Positions 42,110 to 47,684 of a stretch of DNA of 47,684 nt are shown piece by piece. Source of the stretch: Sphingomonas sp. AR_OL41 (lineage in GTDB: Bacteria > Pseudomonadota > Alphaproteobacteria > Sphingomonadales > Sphingomonadaceae); assembly GCF_029911635.1 (NCBI RefSeq), contig NZ_JARYTI010000038.1, forward strand, positions 1 to 47,684, written 5' to 3'. The translations under genes and the position numbers were made by a program. Within the stretch, counting starts at the first letter, position 1. Each line of letters opens with the position of its first letter. The notes under the pieces were generated by a model. The model did not search any database and was not told where the DNA came from. It saw nothing but the letters and a program-made list of their open reading frames with translations.

Positions 42110-42264
42110 GTGGCCGCAACGCGCCGGGCAGTGCTCGCCTGTCCACTGTGAGGCGGCGATATGTGGTCCGGATATAGCGGCACGGCGCGTTCCGCTACCT
42201 AGACTAAGGCGCGGCGGATAGGCGTTGCCGGCTGCGCTGATTCGACACAATCGTGCGATGCGAC

Positions 42265-43656
42265 CTAATGCGCGGTCGGGGTCGCCGAGCCGGCGTCCGG
42301 GAGGAGCAACTCGACCTGTAAGCCTGGACCATTGTCGATCAGACTGATCGTCGCGCCATGTATTGTCGCCACAGCTTCAGTGAGCGCCAGCCCGAGCCCC
42401 GCGCCCGGCGTTCCTCGACTGCGGTCGAGCCGGTAGAAGCGCTCGAAAATACGCTCCCGCTCATTCGCCGGCACGCCCGGGCCATCATCGGCGACCGTTA
42501 TCCTGATGCCAGCCGGCCGGCGTTCGAGCACTACCGAAACATGGCTTCCGGGCGGGGTGTGGACGATGGCGTTCTCGATCAGATTGGTGACGGCCTGGGT
42601 GAGCATTTCGGGATCGGCGCGACCGACCACGCCCGGCTCGATCGCTGCGGACAACATCTGCCCGGCGTCCTCCACCACCGGGCGGTAAGCGTCCACCAAC
42701 CGCTCCACGAGGCGGCTCAGATCGACATCGACGATCCGATGAAGCCCGGCGCCAGCCTCCAGCGCGCTGATGCGGAGCAGTGCGCTGAAGACGCCGAGAA
42801 TATCGTCAACCTGTGCCAATGCCGCCTCGACCTGCCGTTCGGATATCGCTTCGGAAGCGCCTTCCTTCATTGCCTCCAGACGCTGGCGCAATCGGGTCAG
42901 CGGCGTGCGCAGGTCGTGCGCGATATCGGTCGAGACTTGCCGCATCCCCGCCATCAGGGCCTCAATGCGTCCCAGCATGCGATTGAGATTGACGGAGAGA
43001 TGATCGAATTCAGGACTCATGCCGATCGTCGGCAGCCGCTCGGCGAAACTGCCCTGCATGATCCGCTCGACCGACCGATTGACGCGGTCGAGGCGCCGCA
43101 GGAAGATTCTGCCGACCACGAACCCGCCGACCAGGGCAAGTGCGGTAATGATCAGACCGAAGAGAGCGCTCGACAGGCCCAGCCCCCAACGTAGTTCGTC
43201 GAGATCCGAGGTGTCGCTGGCGACGACCAGCGTCGCGCCATCGGGGAGACGCGCACCAAGCGCCGTCAGCGACATCGCCTGGGCGCCGTCATCATTGTCC
43301 GGATCGTGATTGGGAAGCGTGATCGTCTGCCAGCCGAGCTGCGCCACCGAAGCCGGCAGGCTGCCAGCGAGATATCCACCGCGCCGATCGACCAGCAGGT
43401 AGCGCAGTTGATGCTCACGGGCCGCGTTCTCCCGACGGACGACAGAGCGGATCGTGTCCGCCATGCCGCTCGCGCGGCTTTCGTCACGCAGTATCGCGAC
43501 CTCGGCCACAATGGCGTCGTTCGCGACCTCGCCCGCATAGCGGCTGACCGACTGCTCGACCATGAGCAGTAAAGCGGCAGCGCCGATGGCGAAGATCCCG
43601 GCCAGCATCAGCGCGAACCGGAACGCGCCGCTGCGAAGCGGACTAAACCGCCGCAT
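42265..43656 (-). CDS. Sensor histidine kinase (PepSY-linked system)
   Basis: 463 residues from the ATG at 43656, which overlaps the regulator gene by 14 bases; a GTG at 43674 would add six residues. Helices lie at about 13-35 and 160-183, flanking a 120-residue periplasmic domain. HAMP, His247 in TDIAHDLRTPLTRLRQ, N box VTNLIENAIVHTP (Glu-Asn rather than Asp-Asn), G1 DDGPGVP, F box FERFYRLDRSRG and G2 GAGLGLA follow. It is a paralogue of the kinase at 10896. The divergent PepSY protein may dock on its periplasmic domain. Confidence 0.92.
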   Translation of the reverse strand: MRRFSPLRSGAFRFALMLAGIFAIGAAALLLMVEQSVSRYAGEVANDAIVAEVAILRDESRASGMADTIRSVVRRENAAREHQLRYLLVDRRGGYLAGSLPASVAQLGWQTITLPNHDPDNDDGAQAMSLTALGARLPDGATLVVASDTSDLDELRWGLGLSSALFGLIITALALVGGFVVGRIFLRRLDRVNRSVERIMQGSFAERLPTIGMSPEFDHLSVNLNRMLGRIEALMAGMRQVSTDIAHDLRTPLTRLRQRLEAMKEGASEAISERQVEAALAQVDDILGVFSALLRISALEAGAGLHRIVDVDLSRLVERLVDAYRPVVEDAGQMLSAAIEPGVVGRADPEMLTQAVTNLIENAIVHTPPGSHVSVVLERRPAGIRITVADDGPGVPANERERIFERFYRLDRSRGTPGAGLGLALTEAVATIHGATISLIDNGPGLQVELLLPDAGSATPTAH

Positions 43657-44317
43657 CGAGCCGGTAGCCGGCACCGCGCACGGTGTGGATCAGGTCGTAT
43701 GCGAACCCCCGGTCGATCTTGGCCCGCAAGCGGCTCATATGGCTTTCGATCAGGTTGGTTCCCGGGTCGAAGTGAAACGACCAGACGTTTTCGAGCAACA
43801 TCGTGCGAGTCACGATCTCGCCTGCGTGCCGCATGAGAAATTCGAGCAGTTTGTATTCCTGTTGTTGAAGCTCGATGCGGACGTCACCGCGCATTACGAT
43901 GCGCTTGAGCATATCCATCTTGAGGTCTCCGACGATGAGCATGGTGACGGTGTCATTGAAAGGTGGCCTTCGTCCCAAGGCACCAACCCTCGCCAGTAGC
44001 TCGGACCCGGCAAAAGGTTTCACGAGGTAATCGTCGGCCGTCGCCAAGCCTTCCACGCGATCGTCGATGCCATCCATTGCCGTCAGGAATAATGCGGGCG
44101 TCTGGATGCCGGCCGCGCGCAACGCCCTGAGCACGCCTAGGCCGTCGATGCCGGGCACCATCCGGTCGAGAACGAGGACCGCATAGCTGTTGCTCGTGCC
44201 GAGGTAGATCGCGTCAGGGCCAGTTGCGCAGTCATCGACGACGTGCCCGGCGGCCCGCAGCAGATGCGCGACATGTTCGCGAACCTCCCGGTCGTCCTCC
44301 AGCAGCAAGAGCTTCAT
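43643..44317 (-). CDS. OmpR-family response regulator (PepSY-linked system)
   Basis: 224 residues from the ATG at 44317 (CGAGGACACCGAG upstream); the frame to 44401 covers the palindromic intergenic site and is rejected as coding. Acidic pair Glu7-Asp8, phospho-acceptor Asp51 (VLDRMVP), Thr79, Lys100 (VKPF). Between helix 4 and strand 5 the sequence reads GLATADDYLVKPF, where the family norm is GLEAGADDYLVKPF: one residue shorter and without the glycine. The winged helix has LQQQEYKLLEFLMRHAGEIVTR, NLIESHMSRLRAKI and IHTVRGAGYRL. A paralogue of the regulator at 10229. Confidence 0.92.
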   Translation of the reverse strand: MKLLLLEDDREVREHVAHLLRAAGHVVDDCATGPDAIYLGTSNSYAVLVLDRMVPGIDGLGVLRALRAAGIQTPALFLTAMDGIDDRVEGLATADDYLVKPFAGSELLARVGALGRRPPFNDTVTMLIVGDLKMDMLKRIVMRGDVRIELQQQEYKLLEFLMRHAGEIVTRTMLLENVWSFHFDPGTNLIESHMSRLRAKIDRGFAYDLIHTVRGAGYRLDAAV

Positions 44318-44379
44318 CTCGGTGTCCTCGTCATGCCGCGGCCGTGTCGTGAAGCACGGATGAGAGACCCTCGGCCGCC

Positions 44380-44394
44380 TTGCCATGTTGGCAA
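44380..44394. promoter_or_regulatory. Perfect palindrome in a divergent regulator/PepSY region
   Basis: TTGCCA-TGT-TGGCAA, six-base arms with a three-base centre, 62 bases before the regulator ATG (44317, minus) and 81 bases before the PepSY ATG (44476, plus). It is followed by TTCCCAACC, giving a second partial symmetry. It is a plausible regulator-binding site for both divergent genes. Confidence 0.4.
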
Positions 44395-44475
44395 TTCCCA
44401 ACCTCCGCCTCAGGCTCGGCGAACCCTGCGCGGCTTATTACCGCCGCCAAGGCACTTTCGCCTTTGGAGACTATC

Positions 44476-44790
44476 ATGCGCAAGCTCATCTGTCTGGCCG
44501 CTGTCGCGGTACTCGCCGCGACCGGCGCTTCCGCCACCCCCGCGAAGCACGCCCTGAAGGGTGCCAGCCTCGCGCCGATGGCGAAGGTGTCCCTGGCCAC
44601 CGCGCGGACCACGGCACTCGCAGCCCGTCCCGGTGTCATCACCGACCAGGAACTTGAAAAGGAGAAGGGCGGCACCGGCCTGCGCTACTCCTTCGACATC
44701 AGGAGCAACGGCAAGACGTTCGAGGTCGGCATCGATGCCCGCACCGGTAAGGTGCTCGAGAACGGCGCCGAAGGCCCGAACCCCGATTGA
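44476..44790 (+). CDS. Periplasmic PepSY-domain protein
   Basis: 104 residues; GGAGA six bases before the ATG. Signal peptide 1-19 (MRKLICLAAVAVLAATGASA). The single PepSY domain has SLATARTTALAARPGVITDQELEKEKGG and YSFDIRSNGKTFEVGIDARTGKVLENGAEG, with the family's Y-x-F/V-x-x-x-x-x-G-x-x-x-x-V-x-x-D-A-x-T-G-x-V pattern. Small PepSY proteins beside two-component genes are common and are thought to modulate sensors or proteases, or to bind metals. Here it is divergent from its presumed regulator across a perfect palindrome. Confidence 0.88.
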   Translation: MRKLICLAAVAVLAATGASATPAKHALKGASLAPMAKVSLATARTTALAARPGVITDQELEKEKGGTGLRYSFDIRSNGKTFEVGIDARTGKVLENGAEGPNPD

Positions 44791-45212
44791 ACCCGACTGA
44801 ACGGTGCGCCGTCGCCCGTGCTCATCGGGTGGCGGCGTTCAGCCGGACGCTTGCTTCAGCCGTCCTGGCTGGCGCTTATGCCCGCCTGCATCCTGTTGTT
44901 GCCCCGGCGAGCCGGCAGGCACCAGTAGAATTCATCTGCGACTTGAGAACCGGGGCGCAAGGCCGGCGTAATATGCCGCTTTTGTCGAAGGCGTCGAGGC
45001 CTGGCGCGACGAAGACGACTGGCCGATCGCGCAGCGCTGGGCCTGCGACGGCCGGGTCACAGAAGCCAGTGCCGGCACGTTCGATCGATAGCGCCACGAA
45101 AGATGTCCGCACCAGCGTCATGCGTTGACGCGTCTGTTCGGCTGCACAAACCGCTACGCGATCGGCAAGAATCGGGGGGCTCATGAGTGACGCGGAACGG
45201 CAACCATGGACG
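44791..45212. other. 422-base gap holding only a possible gene remnant
   Basis: A GC-rich imperfect stem (GCCGTCGCCCG and CGGGTGGCGGC, about 44807-44836) follows the PepSY gene without a T run. At 44972-45091 an open frame without a start reads AAFVEGVEAWRDEDDWPI ... QRWACDGRVTEAS before a TAG. Its acidic, protein-like composition looks like the tail of a decayed gene, but I cannot name it. The larger plus-strand frame at 44787-45128 is low-complexity Arg/Ala and unconvincing. This gap is a candidate boundary between the accessory genes and the conjugation module. Confidence 0.4.
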
Positions 45213-45935
45213 CTATTGTGTCATTTTAGCCGGCTCGACCCGGATCACGCATGCTGATGCCTTCTTTGTCCCCGCGGCCCGCTCCCGGCATGCTCTGAGC
45301 GCGTCGGCATTGGCAGCCGAGAGCTGCGCCGCTTCCCTGAGCGCTCGCCACTGACGCGGATCGGACACCTGCATCAGCCTCATTCCCGCCGACCAACCAT
45401 CCGTGCCAAGGACAGCGGCGGCACGCTGCTCGGGCCACATCCAGCTGGTCGGCACCGAGCTATCGACCACGCCGGGGATGATCGCGCATACAACAATGCC
45501 AAGCAGGAACGCCCCCGCTGCGGCGCCCCAGAGCCAGCGCCGTTGCAGCTGCGCGGTTAGCGCGGACGCAACAACCGCATCGAGCGCCCTGGTCGCCTGC
45601 AACTGCGCGCGATGCGCCTCGACCAACGCATGATGATCCCGCTCGCGCACCTGCGCCGCCGCCGCGCCGATCTGTTCAGCAATGTCGCGCGGCGTCAGCT
45701 TTACGCCCGGCCGATCGGCAAGCACCAGGATCGCCTCCTTTGCGTCATCCTGCCGTTTGTGGATCTTCGCCAGGTCAGGGCCGTAATCGCGTGCATGAAG
45801 CTCCTGCTGGCGCGCCGCGAACCCTTCGACCGCGGCTGTGAGTCCAGCGATCCTGTGACTCATTCGCTCGAACGCAGCGACCGGATCGTTCGCGGACGCA
45901 GATGAGGCTGCTGACGTCGAGACCAGTTCGTTCAT
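45213..45935 (-). CDS. DUF6118-like protein coupled to TraA
   Basis: 240 residues. The ATG at 45935 overlaps the TraA stop (ATGA). A Ser/Ala-rich start precedes DPVAAFERMSHRIAGLTAAVEGFAARQQELHARDYGPDLAKIHKRQDDA, a helical region that may be coiled coil. One membrane helix (about 146-169, LWGAAAGAFLLGIVVCAII) is followed by a C-terminal part with DPRQWRALREAAQLSAANADALRACR. From memory this layout directly after traA matches the DUF6118 family found on sphingomonad conjugative plasmids. Function unknown; a membrane-anchored accessory of relaxosome or transfer is inferred. Confidence 0.75.
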   Translation of the reverse strand: MNELVSTSAASSASANDPVAAFERMSHRIAGLTAAVEGFAARQQELHARDYGPDLAKIHKRQDDAKEAILVLADRPGVKLTPRDIAEQIGAAAAQVRERDHHALVEAHRAQLQATRALDAVVASALTAQLQRRWLWGAAAGAFLLGIVVCAIIPGVVDSSVPTSWMWPEQRAAAVLGTDGWSAGMRLMQVSDPRQWRALREAAQLSAANADALRACRERAAGTKKASACVIRVEPAKMTQ

Positions 45936-47684
45936 AGACCTATTCCAAGATTGCGCCCGCGACCGAGGGATTCGGTGAGCTGCTGGATGACAGCGGCGGT
46001 GCGGCGCTGGCTGGTCAGTTCGCGCACCATGCCGCCATCGGGACTGCCGGCCGACCATTCCGGCGACCATTTCTTGCCGAATAGCTCGCTGCCGCGCTTG
46101 CTGAGCGCTGCGCCGAGCGCGTGATCGCGCTCCAGGCCCTTGGCCATCGCCGTCATCCGCTTCTCGATGCCGGCACGGGCATCCTCGTTCTGCCACCCGC
46201 TGAGCTTGTCGCGCCGCGCACCCAGTTGCCGCCAGGCCTGCACGAACCGGTCGGCGCGTAGCTCGGGATTGTTGCGAACCTCGCTCTCCAGCTGCAGCGC
46301 ACGGAGCGCATTGGCGGTGCGGCCATTGGCGGCCTCACTCACCAGCGCCGGCGCGCGCGCGAACGCCGTATCGAGATCGCGCGTCGCACCTGCCTGCACC
46401 TGATCGAGTCTGACCGCCGCGCTCTCGCGTGCGACCTTTTGCTGTTCGAGTACGGGAAGGTTCTGGCCGGTCATGCGCTGCATGTCCTCGATTGTGCGCG
46501 CATAGCGCTGGACCGCGCCGCCAAGTGCCTTGTCCTTGCCGGCAGGCGCGAGCGCTTCGATGTTCGCGTATTCACGCCGCTCGACCGGCGGCACCGCCGG
46601 AGCGCTGGGCAGTTGCAAGCCATCGAACATACCGCGCTGAAGGCGCGGTTCGGCCACCGGCACATCGAACCTGATGCCGTCGAACATCCCGCGTCGTGGC
46701 TGTGCCGGTGCCGGCGCTTCGTGAGATGGTTCGACCAGCCGTTCGCGCGCGAGCGTGTCGAGGATCGGCGACCGGTCGTAGCCGCGCCGCTTGGCGAACC
46801 GCGTCGTGGCGCCATCGTAATCGAGCGCCATGTCCTTCGGCCGATCGCGCGACAGCGCGCGCTCGAGCTTTGCGCGATCGGCAAAGTCGTCGCGACCATA
46901 ATGCAGCTCGACCCCGTCGCGGTGCCGCGACATGGCGACATAGGCACCGTGACGATCGAGCCCCGGCGTTGCCAGCACGTGCGTGCGGTCGACCGTGACG
47001 CCCTGCGACTTGTGGATCGTCGCCGCGTAGCCGTGTGTGAGGTCGGCATAATCCTTGTGGTCGAACGTGACCTGCCGGCCATCATCGAGACGCACCGCCA
47101 TGCTTGCGCGATCAAGCTGTTCGATGGTGCCGAGACTGCCATTTTTCACGCCCAGTTCGCGTTCGTTGCGCAGGAACATGATACGATCTTCGACCGCAAA
47201 CAAGCGCTCGCCATGCGTAGTTTTGACCGTAATATCAGAGGCTAACAGGCCATGGGATTTCAGGCGCTCCCGCGCCAGCCCATTCAGTTCGTCGCATTCT
47301 GCGCGCGTGTGCGTCAAAATCATCTGGGCAGCGCCCGGATCGGCGATCCGCGCGCTGTCCCAGCGCTCGATCAGCGCTTCGCGCGCCGATTCGCGGGTCG
47401 CTGATTCGGTGAGCATGCCGGCGTCGTGATAAGCACCGAGCGCCTCGCCAGTCCGCCCGGTCGCGAGCTGCCGCGTCGCGTCACGCTGCCAGTCCTCGCG
47501 CTGGCGGCGGATTTCGGTGATCTCAACGCTTCCATGCCGCTCGGCGGTTGCGCGGAACGCCGCGCCGGCTTCGATCGCCTGCAGCTGAGAAGCATCGCCG
47601 ACCAGCACGACCTTCGCACCGCGCGCCTCGGCTTCGGAGACCACGCGTTCCATCTGGCGCGAGCCGATCATGCCGGCCTCGTCG
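45932..47684 (-). CDS. traA: Ti-type conjugative relaxase TraA, C-terminal part
   Basis: The 5' end lies outside the window; 583 residues are visible. The first visible residues DEAGM are the Walker B motif of the RecD-like helicase, followed by the motif KVVLVGDASQLQAIEAGAAF, EITEIRRQRE, LTHTRAECDELN, DRIMFLRNERELGVKNGSLG and the motif VI region DLTHGYAATIHKSQGVTVDRTHVL ... YVAMSRHRDGVELHYG. The remaining ~300 residues are a helical C-terminal domain with two copies of RGMFDG[IL] near residues 331-355. The relaxase (MobA) and Walker A parts must lie to the right. TraA nicks and unwinds the transferred strand in Ti/Rhizobium-type plasmids, so this side of the window belongs to a conjugative element. 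Confidence 0.93.
   Translation of the reverse strand, partial: DEAGMIGSRQMERVVSEAEARGAKVVLVGDASQLQAIEAGAAFRATAERHGSVEITEIRRQREDWQRDATRQLATGRTGEALGAYHDAGMLTESATRESAREALIERWDSARIADPGAAQMILTHTRAECDELNGLARERLKSHGLLASDITVKTTHGERLFAVEDRIMFLRNERELGVKNGSLGTIEQLDRASMAVRLDDGRQVTFDHKDYADLTHGYAATIHKSQGVTVDRTHVLATPGLDRHGAYVAMSRHRDGVELHYGRDDFADRAKLERALSRDRPKDMALDYDGATTRFAKRRGYDRSPILDTLARERLVEPSHEAPAPAQPRRGMFDGIRFDVPVAEPRLQRGMFDGLQLPSAPAVPPVERREYANIEALAPAGKDKALGGAVQRYARTIEDMQRMTGQNLPVLEQQKVARESAAVRLDQVQAGATRDLDTAFARAPALVSEAANGRTANALRALQLESEVRNNPELRADRFVQAWRQLGARRDKLSGWQNEDARAGIEKRMTAMAKGLERDHALGAALSKRGSELFGKKWSPEWSAGSPDGGMVRELTSQRRTAAVIQQLTESLGRGRNLGIGL

Noticed and set aside
44787..45128. Plus-strand 113-codon frame after the PepSY gene
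   Set aside because: Arg/Ala/Ser-rich low-complexity product typical of a high-GC shadow frame, without a ribosome site.
1..47684. CRISPR arrays, tRNA or rRNA genes, insertion sequences, integrase genes
   Set aside because: None seen: no regular direct-repeat array, no cloverleaf-like or rRNA sequence recognised, and no transposase or integrase motif in any frame.

Overview
High-GC (about two-thirds G+C by eye) DNA from an alphaproteobacterium, most likely a sphingomonad. The lineage call rests on the many TonB-dependent receptors, the FecI/FecR pair, and a TraA relaxase coupled to a DUF6118-type gene at the right edge. It is inference, because no rRNA or housekeeping marker is present. The TraA end means the window lies on a plasmid or next to an integrated conjugative element. 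I see no tRNA, rRNA, insertion sequence or CRISPR array.

Layout. (1) 1-4300: a candidate cobalamin riboswitch pointing off the left edge, a small membrane protein, a beta-barrel protein, an orphan NMT1-type binding protein, then a divergent pair (internally duplicated lipoprotein and PepSY-TM protein). (2) 4290-10116: an FbpA-like binding lipoprotein divergent from a TctD/TctE-type two-component system, a YncE-type propeller and a 2-hydroxycarboxylate symporter. (3) 10229-19824: one tightly overlapping unit of response regulator, kinase, TolC-type channel, adaptor, RND pump, two secreted Cache-like proteins and a methyltransferase. (4) 19894-29164: a binding-protein/receptor cluster. It opens with a TctC/Bug binding domain fused through one membrane helix to a LuxR-type DNA-binding domain, followed by five PstS-like binding proteins (one missing a lobe) around a siderophore-type TonB receptor. 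No ABC ATPase or permease is present. (5) 29287-36676 (minus strand): response regulator, kinase, a tandem Cache-like protein, a second YncE-type propeller and a TonB receptor. (6) 37134-42024: FecI sigma, FecR and a TonB receptor with an STN signalling domain. (7) 42265-44790: a kinase/regulator pair divergent from a periplasmic PepSY protein. (8) 45213-47684: a DUF6118-like gene and the C-terminal part of TraA.

How it may work together. The window looks like an envelope sensing and uptake region: three outer-membrane receptors, eight periplasmic binding proteins (one inside a regulator) without partner translocators, three two-component systems, one sigma/anti-sigma pair and one membrane-tethered one-component regulator. 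The most interesting signal is an 18-base near-palindrome (consensus ATCCGYCAAATGGCGYAT) found in five intergenic regions. Four border binding-protein genes or the receptor of region 4, and the fifth lies upstream of the region 5 regulator. I propose it is a shared operator, possibly for the TctC-LuxR fusion protein; this is inference from sequence only.
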